DNA of 22,603 nt, taken from assembly GCA_021441665.1 (NCBI GenBank), contig JAGYYN010021181.1:1-22603 (forward strand), given 5' to 3'. A program made the translations under genes and the position numbers. The DNA is from Euplotes cf. woodruffi 2 WChen-2021. Its lineage: Eukaryota > Ciliophora > Spirotrichea > Euplotida > Euplotidae. Within the stretch, counting starts at the first letter, position 1; every line of letters begins with the position of its first letter. The notes below the pieces were generated by a model. It had not been told where the DNA came from, ran no database searches, and saw only the letters and a program-made list of their open reading frames with translations. Shown here piece after piece: positions 1 through 8,148 of the stretch.

Positions 1-306
1 TTAATCATTTAGGCTTAAGAAGAGACGCAGCCAATATTTTACTATAGTTGCGAAAGTGTCACCAAAATATTTATTCAATATTTTAAATTATTAGAGTACC
101 ATAAACAACAGTGACATAAAAAATTATTTTTTTGCTGCAATTGAAACATATTGCGAAAGTAAAGCGATAATGATAAAAACTATTGTTTTCTTTCTTGCTT
201 AAATAAAAAAATAACTTCGAATAGAGTTTTTTTATTATAAAAGCTTAAAAAATCGAAAAAAATAGCCGAAAAATCAAGCGAATATTGCGATGAACGCATA
301 TTATAG
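1..306. other. AT-rich flank without a confident gene
   Basis: No supportable gene. The stretch is the 3' flank of the DCP1 gene and is mostly A/T runs. On the minus strand a short open stretch ends with TAA at position 1, but upstream it meets two adjacent TAA codons and has no recognisable product. It could be a last exon of a gene lying mainly outside the window, but nothing confirms that. Confidence 0.4.
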
Positions 307-1284
307 CTACAAGTTGTTATCAAAATTAGTAAAGTGAGCCATAAAATTAGTTCTCGCTGGATATGGGTTCTGATATGCTTCTGAATTCTGAGTTCCACTG
401 ATCTTATTCAAGTGTCCAATCAAGTTACCGTAAAACGGGGTGTCGTTATGAGTTGGCTTCATTAAGGGCTTCTCGACTTCAATCTTACTCTTCATCGAAT
501 AGTTCTGAAATGCTTGAGACTGGTGCTGATTATCGTAGATATGATTGAACATCGAAGCTAAATTTTCTCTCTGAGCAGTACTCGTTGTCACAGGTTGGGC
601 TAGTTTTGAGTGCTTGCTGAATATTTTACTAAACAAGTCATCGACCTTGTTTTCGTTAGTTTTTGCATTTTCTTCCTTTGCTTTTACATCGAGGTTTATT
701 AAGTTTGCAAGGTTGAACTTATACTTGTTCGGTTTCTCTTTAACATCAAGCAGCTTTATCAAATTCTCTTTGCTCTTTTCCTGAGCTGGTGCAGGGAGTA
801 AGAACTCATCTTCTATATCATCCTCAACCTCCTCGTCTTCGTTTTCACAAATGAAATCAAGTTTTATAGAGTATCGAGTTCAGAATGCCCGGATGCCTTT
901 TGCAAAATGAATCTTCTCGTTTTCAAAACTGAACCACAATCAAATATTTTCCTCAGTATTATTGATAACTAAGAAGTTGCTTTCGCTTTTTATTTTCAGC
1001 TGGCTTGCAGGACCAATGGTTTGCTTGTAATTCTCACGAGACTTATGATTGTGCAACAGAAGCGATATGGTATTTCCTTCTTCATCACTAGAAATGTATA
1101 AATATCATGGACCCTCGTGCTGAGATGGACTCCAACTTAAAGTTTCACTACTGTAGAAGTAAACCTTTCAGAATTTAGCAATCGAGACGAATGCTTTAAA
1201 TTTTGGATCAAGTCGAGAGATCGCATCAAGAATTATTTTCCTTCAATCTTCTGATTGCTTAGTAAAGTTTGGTATTTCTGACAT
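307..1284 (-). CDS. DCP1: mRNA-decapping enzyme subunit 1 (DCP1)
   Basis: Intronless, 325 residues, ATG at 1284, TAG stop. The N-terminal ~125 residues follow the DCP1 EVH1-like fold. The order is a leading helix (AISRLDPKF), a strand with VYFY, the family Trp in LSWSP, the EG..LY strand (HEGPCYLYI), and the closing LWFSFENEKIHFAKG segment that matches the family IWFY..N...A. DCP1 activates the DCP2 decapping enzyme in cytoplasmic P-bodies in 5'-3' mRNA decay. Residues ~140-325 are acidic, then Asn/Lys/Gln-rich and probably disordered. Five in-frame TGA codons fall in the domain. At the aligned positions other DCP1 proteins carry Leu, Ser/Gly or small residues, which suits Cys better than Trp. 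There is no frameshift site. Family assignment is from remembered consensus, not a search. Confidence 0.8.
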
Positions 1285-1535
1285 TTTCAATAATTTTATA
1301 ATTAAAAAAATGTGAAGATAATAGTTTAATAATTAGCAAATATAATCAAAATTATTAATAAGTTTTAATAATCTATAACTTTATGCAAATTAAAATTTGT
1401 TAATCAATCATAGTTAATTAATTATAAAGTTATTTTAATATTATAATTATAAAACTCAACCTAGTAAAAAGCTAATCAATTAAATAAATGCTAGTTATAG
1501 CTAGTAAAGTGTTGAATAACAAAAACATTTATCAA
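1285..1535. other. spacer between DCP1 5' end and the preceding gene's 3' end
   Basis: This very AT-rich spacer separates two minus-strand genes, so it holds the terminator side of 1536-4816 and the promoter of DCP1. It contains a perfect 10-bp inverted repeat listed separately. No ORF of note is seen. Confidence 0.5.
1375..1433. repeat. 10-bp perfect inverted repeat with nested hairpin
   Basis: ATAACTTTAT (1375-1384) is mirrored by ATAAAGTTAT (1424-1433) with a 39-nt interior. Inside lies a second small palindrome, CAAATT-AA-AATTTG. It sits between a gene end and the next gene's start, so an RNA 3'-end structure or a small mobile-element remnant are both possible. In DNA this AT-rich, chance is also a real option. 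Confidence 0.4.
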
Positions 1536-4500
1536 CTAAAGGGTATCTTCATTATGAGTCCATTCATTCGAAATAAAAATCTTTGGCTTATTTTCTTTGA
1601 TCCTGCTAGCCTTTAAGACATCTTCAAGGCTACTATGCTTCTTCTTTTCTGAACTGTTAGCAAAATTTCTTTCAATTTTGCTTTTATTCGGAGTAAGTTG
1701 ATCATTTCTTTTGGCATTATCTGTATCATCTACAAATCGTGCGTCGAAATCTTCATCCTCGTCTTCTTTACTTAGCCGATTGAAGGATGTATACACATCT
1801 TCGATTGCGTAATTCTCTTCATAAATGCGATCGAATTCTTTCTCAAATTCTTGTTTTGCTTCAGCCTCATCAACTTCTTGTTGTTCTGGCTCAGGATCTT
1901 CAACTGCATCCACAAGGTCATCTTTAAATTCGCTGTCGTGGAGGTGAGAATTGGAGTTATTGTGGCGCTTGCCTTTCCAACTGAACTTCTCCGCCCTTTG
2001 CTTGAGCTTTCGGTTGTACTCTTTGACCTGCTCGTTAAGGTCTCTCGGTGTGCTGATTACAACTCCGTCATCTCCGTCGATGTCTCCAATCTCTCCGGAG
2101 TGTCCCCTATCAGCTAAATTGAGTTAGCCTAAATAGTTACATGAGTCATGCACTGTGATCTTGTACTTGTTAAGCTGATTCAGCTCTGCGATTACTTGCT
2201 TTTGGTTGCTCTCGGCTGTTTTCTGCACTTGCCTCAAGCGGGGAGAATTCACAACGCGAATGCGCTTGATTTCTTCCTCGTTATTGCCACCAATTAAATC
2301 TGTAGTGTAGTGGATTTTAATCGACACTGGGTCGAATTTATTTCGAGAGCTATGGTTCAATTAAACTTGCCTTACTGCTTTGGTATTACAGAGGAGAATT
2401 TAGGAGGACTCTTATCGCATTGGCTGTACTCATTAGCATAAGTCTCACCTTTTACTTGCGATATGCCCGTGGTTTTGTGATGTATTCGGATTTAAATATG
2501 TAACAGCGACTATTTGGTAATCAAGAAGCCTACCTGAAAACTGATCCAAATTATCATAGGACTTCTTTCTTCGTCCAAAATACTTTAGTTCATGTGACTT
2601 TTTAACAACTCGACCGGGGGATTTATGAATAAAGCTGTAAGTTGGCCTCTCTTTTAGCTTTTTAGAAGCAATATTTCTTTGGTTCGTTGATTTGATGAGC
2701 GGCTTTTCTTTACTGACCACAAAGGCTCTACAAAGAATCACTAAATATTTTCATGCCGAAATATTTTACTATCAACAAGTACAATTTTAAGTAAATCTAT
2801 TCATACTTTTAAAATAAAAATCTATCAAAATGTCTTTTAAAGCATTACTTTGTTGAAGGAGTTTTTTGATGACTCGATTCTGGTGTCAAATCAGACTCTG
2901 TCGGTCTTCCTTTAGGCAATACTACCGGAGAGGCATTCTTATCAGTATTATCCTCCTTCGGTGCTTCAAATCTCAGTCCGTAGCTACTTCGTATCCGGAG
3001 TATGATTTCGATTCGTATCAATATTTTTAAGCTCCTCTTCATTCAAGATTCCTTTATTTTCGTCTATTTCGCCTGTAATGAGTTCTTTGTTGACATCATT
3101 GTCTCTACATATTTATTCTATAATCTTACAAGTTATTGTGTTGGATCTCTTGTCAATCTACATTTAAAATCTCTTTATCGTCAACTGTTAAATGTAGCGT
3201 CGTATCTATATTTTGAGTCTCTTGTTTTTTGAAATTCTTATCGTTTCCTATCTGCGAGTGGTCATATCAAAATTGCTGATCTTCGTATTTTGGTGTTCCA
3301 TCTCCATCATCCTTACTCGCTTCTTTCTTCTGTATCGGGGAGTAGAACCGAGAGCCAATAAGCTTTTCTTTCACTTCTTGTTGATCTTTTCGTTCTCCCT
3401 CCTCTTGTAAGTCTTTCTTTCCGATCTTGTTTGAGGTCGCGATTTCTCGTTTTGGGGTCATAGCTGAGTTGGAGTTGTACTTTCGCTGAGCATGTGCTTT
3501 TGAATTCACATTCTTTTGTTTTTCCTCTTGGTCTTTAACGAACTTGCGAGAGTCTTGTGCAGCCTTCAGCTTCATCTTGGTGCTGAAAGTCACGCGTTCA
3601 TTAAGTGGCGTGTGTGCTCTTTGCTTGTTGTATCCTCTGGTCTTTTTCTTCTCCTCCTCGAGGTTGTCCCAAAACTCATCTGCGTATTTAGTAATGCCGT
3701 GAATGTCGGTGTCTTTGTCTTCGAGGGCTGCTTTCTTATTGTTGAGTTTTTCCTTTGCAGACAGAATCTTACGTTCTCGAGACGCTGTCCTGTTCCTGTT
3801 GGCTCTTTCAATGCCGAAGTCCTTTTTCATTTTGCTGCCGGACGTGTCTTTTAAGTAGTTGGGCTTGCCTTTGTTGACGAACCTCGACAAGTTGCTTTTG
3901 GACTCGTGATGCTCTGACGGAAGGTTCTTCACTTTCCGAATTTTAGTCTCACTAGTTGAATCTGCCCCATTCGTAGAAGATCTTATTGTAGATGTCACAG
4001 CTTTTGATGCCAGTTTTAAGTGGAGGTGGCTGTTGCTTACGTGTTTTGATCTATATTTGGTTATATTGCTAATTAGAGATGATTAGTAGTTTTTGAGGAA
4101 TTTTAAAACTTACAGTTTTGCTTCAGTTTCGTGAGTAGATGATGTTTCATTTGCTCTGCCGTGAGGAGTATATGTTTTGTGAATGATTATATTTGATTTT
4201 GTACTTGATTTGCTGAGTCTTTTCTTTACTTGAGGAATCTTTGTTGCATTCGAATCTTTAAGATTCTGCTCTTTCGTTTTATTTTGATTGACCGGTTCTT
4301 TAAAAAATAGATTAAAATATGCAATATTCAATTGTATTAAAATCAGAATGCTTCAAAAGTATTTATACGAAAAAAAGTTTTACTTTTATTTGAATCAAAG
4401 TTTGAAATTATTTTCCTCGATTGAGCTTCAAATCTATTATGATTTATCTCATTTTTATGATGAAGTATTTTATTTTGTTCTGAACTTTGTTTATCATCAT

Positions 4501-4816
4501 TTATTTTCTTATACTCATGCTTTTGTTCAATTTTATTCTGCTGGTAATTACGAGGGACTTCATTAATCAAAGTACTGAGATCATAATTTTGTTTCTTAAT
4601 CAAATACTTGTAAAACGAATGTTGAATCTTTAATCAGCTCTATACGTTTTTATTTAAAGATACAAGCTAATTCGTATGATTACTCTATTTAAAATATAAA
4701 CAGAAAGTTTATATTTATTTAAACTTCTTTTGTTCCCTGAGTATTTCTTCGTCCCAGTCTTCAGGATCTTGTGAAGGCTGGCTATACCATCTTAAAAATG
4801 CCGACTTTGCACTCAT
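1536..4816 (-). CDS. Unknown large charged protein with two frameshift sites
   Basis: Function not recognised. ATG at 4816, TAG stop at 1536-1538. The model has nine coding exons with introns 4640-4683, 4298-4383, 4051-4113, 3105-3129, 2728-2848, 2424-2448, 2350-2375 and 2114-2140; an in-frame 24-nt GTAGG...ATAG segment around 2513-2537 may be a ninth intron. Two +1 shifts are needed: AAA-TAA after residue 33 and AAG-TAG after residue 537. With these the model is exactly 954 codons. The protein is hydrophilic and Lys/Glu/Asn/Ser-rich, with acidic patches near the C-terminus, no membrane segment and no clear domain, so it is probably largely disordered. The first 33 residues (Trp-rich, with EDWDEEI) are the most structured-looking part. 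TGA is used at three positions. It is divergent from the next plus-strand gene across a 110-bp spacer. Confidence 0.75.
2984..2989 (-). other. +1 frameshift site AAG-TAG
   Basis: Upstream frame reads ...NHTPDTK then TAG; downstream coding (SYGLRFEAPKEDN) is in the +1 frame. No GT...AG intron of fitting length spans the junction. The following base is C, so this is the least typical of the well-supported sites. Confidence 0.65.
4715..4720 (-). other. +1 frameshift site AAA-TAA-A
   Basis: It follows residue 33 (REQKKFK). Skipping one T gives KYKLSVYILNR, which runs straight into a 44-nt intron (4640-4683) whose splice phase matches the next exon (SCLKIQHSFYKY). Without the shift the product would be a 33-residue peptide and the large downstream ORFs would lack a start. 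Confidence 0.75.
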
Positions 4817-4926
4817 TTCCAATTAAAATATTGCAAAGAATTCAATAAAAATTATTTCTAAATTCGCATTAAAACTTTCTTATTCATTTGCATAAAATAT
4901 CGTTATATAGAATATTAAAAATAGCA

Positions 4927-6468
4927 ATGAAAACAGCTCGAGTAAATAATTACATTTGGAACAGTCCAAAGTCTTCTCAAAACAACAGGTACAGCCTGCT
5001 TAAGTTTTCTCCAATCAACAAATAAATTTTAGATACGCAAGCAAAGACAAAAACAAATTATCCTTTAATGTAAGATACAATCTCCATATTTTAATCCATC
5101 GCTTTGCCTTTGTTAATTTCTGCTTTAGGGCAGCGACCCGAGGTCAATTGCGATACAAGCGATGCTCAACTGCCGGATCTCAGAAAAAGACTTAATTCAG
5201 CGAGACTTCTCCGAGTTTAACGAAAAAGAAGTCCCTCAAATGATCGCCAAACTGCGGTACAATAACTACATGCAGAAGTTCGAACTCAATAAGAAACGAT
5301 ATGACAAGGAGAAATAAACGACTGCAGGCTTTGCACACTCAGCAGGCAAATAAAGTAAGAGGTTTATTGTCCATATAGACTCAGGTTGAAAAGCAAAAGC
5401 TAAAGGTAAGCCTTCATCTGGACCAAATGCAGACAATCAAAAGTTGGACTAGTAGTCCTTCTAATGACAAACTTATCAAGTAAACTGACTACAAAGACTT
5501 CACTAGACGAGAAATCAAATGACGTAATACTGCGTGCGCTAATCTTTATAGCCGCTGAAGAAGTTCACGCAGCCATTTCGAGTCTTGCTTTCCAACTCCC
5601 CGAGAGTGGTAATCAACATGTTAAGTGCCAAGTACGATATTTAAATTTGCAGCTTGAGCACACTTAATCTGAATTAATATACAGCAACAATTCTGCGAAA
5701 GAGTACTTTTGAGAGCTTAGAGACAAAAAGATGCAGTAACCCAGTCTTTCTGCCTCTTACCTCACTACTTCTGTAGACGGAACAAGAGCCGGCTTGAGAC
5801 TGCTGCTGCCAAATAGAGAAGACTTTATAACCAACAGTCCAATTTGAGAAAAGTTCAAAGGTATGTAGTTTTGTGATAATCAGACCATAGACTGCAACAA
5901 GTCTCCTGGAAGGTAGGCCAGACAGATCTGCAGACTAGACTATTTCTTTAGTATCTTTGCCAATTCGCAAATCAACAGAAAATAAACTCCGTTTGCAAAG
6001 AGAACTGCTAAAGCGAAAATAATCACGATCATTTTCATCTTAGGTATTTATTGGATTAACTCCAAATAGCTGAAACAATTCAAAAGTCAAGTTTCTTCAA
6101 AATGTTGATTCTGAGCTTCAAAGTATTAACAAGAAGATACGAGACGCAAATGACAGAAGATCAATGAGTAATTATTGCTGTTTATTATTTTAGATATCTT
6201 CAGCGCCTACCTATCAATGCTCAAAAGCAATCTTATGGTTGAGTCAACTCATGCAAAACGCAAAATAGCAGAACTGACCGAATCCCTGTCATCAAAAGAA
6301 TCAGTAACGAGGTTCCTATCAAAGTGAAGCAAAGACGAGCTGAACTACGACGAAGGCAAAATTAAAAAGACAATAGAGAAGTGAATTAAGATTCAGATGA
6401 AGTCAAATCCAGCCTTAAAGTCTGAAGCAAGCAGCCAAATGAACGACGACTTGAATATTTCATCTTAA
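4927..6468 (+). CDS. Unknown coiled-coil protein with up to five frameshift sites
   Basis: Function not recognised. ATG at 4927, TAA at 6466-6468. Clear exons are 4927-4988, 5033-5069, 5129-5354, 5379-~5631, 6070-6167 and 6194-6468. Introns include 4989-5032, 5070-5128, 5355-5378, 6044-6069 and 6168-6193. Two shifts are firm (5312, 5478). Between 5632 and 6043 my best model uses introns 5632-5703, 5736-5776, 5861-5890 and 5913-5951 plus AAA-TAR shifts at 5811, 5980 and 6017. That model gives exactly 392 codons. The product is rich in Lys, Glu, Gln and Leu with coiled-coil stretches (NKKRYDKEK, RNKSRLETAAAK, KLRLQRELLKRK) and a hydrophobic part near VILRALIFIAAEE. The TAA at 5665 is explained only by the guessed 72-nt intron. 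A decaying pseudogene is the alternative, but its TAR interruptions after Lys codons argue for decoding instead. Confidence 0.6.
5312..5317 (+). other. +1 frameshift site AAA-TAA-A
   Basis: Frame before: NKKRYDKEK; frame after skipping one T: KRLQALHTQQANK, then a 24-nt intron in matching phase. The in-frame continuation (TTAGFAHSAGK) is unlike the neighbours. A competing 19-nt intron upstream would destroy the coiled-coil register, so a shift is preferred. Confidence 0.75.
5478..5483 (+). other. +1 frameshift site AAG-TAA-A
   Basis: SPSNDKLIK ends at TAA; the +1 frame continues KLTTKTSLDEKSNDVIL and stays open to 5664. No GT...AG interval between 5400 and 5483 has a length that would make the same frame change. 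Confidence 0.7.
5811..5816 (+). other. Probable +1 frameshift site AAA-TAG-A (model dependent)
   Basis: It follows RNKSRLETAAAK and leads in the +1 frame to REDFITNSPICEKFK. It depends on accepting the 41-nt intron 5736-5776. Without that intron the same bases can be read through in one frame. Confidence 0.45.
5980..5985 (+). other. Probable +1 frameshift site AAA-TAA-A (model dependent)
   Basis: It joins SIFANSQINRK to the coiled-coil stretch KLRLQRELLKRK. It depends on introns 5861-5890 and 5913-5951. Confidence 0.45.
6017..6022 (+). other. Probable +1 frameshift site AAA-TAA-T (model dependent)
   Basis: It joins KLRLQRELLKRK to NHDHFHLS, whose phase fits the well-supported intron 6044-6069. 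It lies 37 nt after the preceding candidate site. Confidence 0.45.
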
Positions 6469-6563
6469 CCTCGCTTGGTGATATTGAGTCTAAATACTGG
6501 CAAACATATATTTTGATTAGAAACTCAACTGAAAGATATCGCTTTTAAATATACTTATGAATA

Positions 6564-7039
6564 TTAATTACTGCCGTCTTTAAACGCCTGCGACTTCTTG
6601 ATTAAGTTCTGCATGCTCATCTGCCTTCTCTTTTGCATTCTCTCAATCACGCTTTTCGTCTGTTTGAGCTTCTCGATGTTCAGGCTGTGCAAAGTGAGCT
6701 CCAGAGGAATGTGAAGGAATTAATTTAACAAATACCGTACTTGTTGATCTCTTGCAGGGTCAAATCGATGTCCTTTCTCGTCCTCAGCTCTGTAAGTTCG
6801 CACCGAAGCACGACGTACTTTTGTTTGAGGTTGTTAAGTTTCTGCGTTAAAAATTTTATTTGTTTATCTGCGACCTTTCCTAATCAAATTTGTGATAAAG
6901 TTATATTTAAAATAGCAACAATATTTTGGAGATGTCGCTAGATACCCGAAGGTGAGGTCAAACATAGTAAATTATAGTAAAGCACAGGCTCACATTTTTT
7001 GAAGTCCTCGTAGCGTGAAAGCAACAATGCTCCGTCCAT
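6564..7039 (-). CDS. Small coiled-coil protein, 107 residues
   Basis: Function not recognised. Starts MDGALLLSRYEDFKK at 7039 and ends at TAA 6564-6566. Three introns (56, 40 and 56 nt) leave exactly 108 codons. After the first ~25 residues the chain is one long charged helix (VADKQIKFLTQKLNNL..., ...MQKRRQMSMQNLIKKSQ) typical of a small coiled-coil subunit. One TGA codon is created across the second splice junction. The gene is convergent with 4927-6468 (95 bp apart) and divergent from the lysine-rich gene, only 65 bp from start to start, so the two promoters must overlap. Exon 1-2 joining is less certain than the rest. Confidence 0.6.
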
Positions 7040-7104
7040 TTTCAATTTATTGGCAATAATTATTGATAAATACCATCAGTGTATATTTTAACAATCTCGA
7101 AAGA

Positions 7105-8055
7105 ATGGGGAAGGAGAAGAAGTCCAAGAAGTCAAAGAAGGAAAAATCTGATAAAGACGAAACACAGACTAATAAAACTAAAGACAGCAAGAAAAAGAAA
7201 GACAAAGGTACCTGTTTTTATACATGCGGAAACAGAATTATATACTCATAGTTTTGCTATGCGCAACTAGACTCATTTTGGATTTGACAACTAGATTTTA
7301 ATTGTATACTAAAAGCTAAAAATAAGGACTTATTCATGTGCTTGATTAGACTTGTTGAAAATGATGGTAGTGACTTAAAATAAATCAACTCTTAGCTGTA
7401 TCCTTTAAAAGAAGATAAGTGAGGTAACTTTAAAAATTGCAAGCCATCAAGTAGTCTTTAATGTCTCTCGTAAATTAAATATTTTAATAAAATTTAAAGA
7501 AGCAAATGTCTGATATGATTTAGCAGGTTATCAGAAATATATTTTTGCATCAACTGAAGTATACATTTTAAATTAATATCCTCATTTGTCTGCTCGACTG
7601 AATCAAAAGTCACTAAAAGATTTTTATTGCCTTTCTATTTCTATTAGACTAAATCTTAGCTTGATTGAGTTAAGATTGATTCATTTTGAGTTTCCGTTTC
7701 CAAAATCTGATTGCATTGACTTTTGATAACCCACAATTTGCAACTCAACTCTGGTTTAGAAAAGAAAAGCAAAGATAAAGATGAAGATGCTGAAGTAGAC
7801 TCCAAAGGTAAAGATAAAGACAAGAAGAAGGGCAAAGAGAGCAAAAAAGACGATACTGAAGAAGTCAAGAAAGAAGAGCCTAAAGAAGAAGCATCAAAAG
7901 ACGACAAGAAGAAAAATAAAGATAAGTCTCCTGAAAAAGACAAAAAAGATAACCCAGTTACTAATAAAGATTCAAAATCTAAAAAGACGAATAAAAGTGA
8001 GCTATTCAACAATTTCAAAATGATTTCCTTACACTCTTTTATTATTTTGAGTTAA
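7105..8055 (+). CDS. Lysine-rich low-complexity protein with a 552-nt intron
   Basis: ATG at 7105. Exon 1 (7105-7207) reads MGKEKKSKKSKKEKSDKDE and exon 2 begins at 7760 in matching phase (EKKSKDKDEDAEV). The product is almost entirely Lys, Asp, Glu and Ser and probably disordered. The simple model stops at 8053-8055. Alternatively a donor at 7997 (GTGAGC) to an acceptor at 8094 would continue as TKLEEKLFLICRMI, and a shift at ATT-TAA-A (8133-8138) would lead directly into the next gene, making this its N-terminal tail. The 94-nt distance to the next ATG is short for two separate tandem genes here, which favours that idea, but the shift codon is not Lys, which disfavours it. Confidence 0.55.
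7208..7759 (+). other. 552-nt intron or insertion in the lysine-rich gene
   Basis: Begins GTACCT and ends GGTTTAG, with splice phase matching on both sides. It is ten to twenty times longer than most introns in the window. No coding potential, terminal inverted repeat or snoRNA box set was recognised inside. If this is germline DNA it could hide an eliminated segment. Confidence 0.55.
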
Positions 8056-8148
8056 TCATCTAACTGGTGTATTATTAATAAAAGTAATTTACAGCTAAAC
8101 TTGAAGAAAAACTATTTCTGATATGACGAATGATTTAAAATAAATAGC

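Noticed and set aside
1-100. Short minus-strand open stretch ending with TAA at position 1
   Set aside because: No start, no recognisable product and two adjacent stops just upstream.
3516-3854. Plus-strand ORF of 112 residues with hydrophobic stretches, and the similar ones at 1851-2117 and 3002-3410
   Set aside because: Antisense shadows of the exons of the minus-strand gene 1536-4816.
5228-5320. A 19-nt intron (GTACAA...TGCAG) as an alternative to the shift at 5312
   Set aside because: It fixes the frame but turns a good coiled-coil stretch (YNNYMQKFELNKKRYDKEK) into an unlikely sequence.
5432-5483. An intron as the cause of the frame change before 5484
   Set aside because: All GT...AG intervals tested between 5400 and 5483 have lengths that do not give the required +1 change.
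5464-6060. Reading TAA and TAG as Gln (karyorelict-like code) through 5464-6060
   Set aside because: Most apparent in-frame TAR codons fall inside GT...AG introns, the long genes (CSN6, DCP1, FHIP, 9190-10302) contain no TAR codons, and the frame actually changes at AAR-TAR sites, which a Gln code would not explain.
5000-6470. 4927-6468 as a degraded pseudogene
   Set aside because: Its interruptions are nearly all of one type (TAR after a Lys codon, +1), as in five other genes, and coding quality is good between them.
7656-8018. Minus-strand ORF rich in Leu, Ser and Phe that looks like a membrane protein
   Set aside because: It is the exact antisense of the lysine-rich exon; Lys/Asp/Glu codons read backwards give Phe/Leu/Ser.
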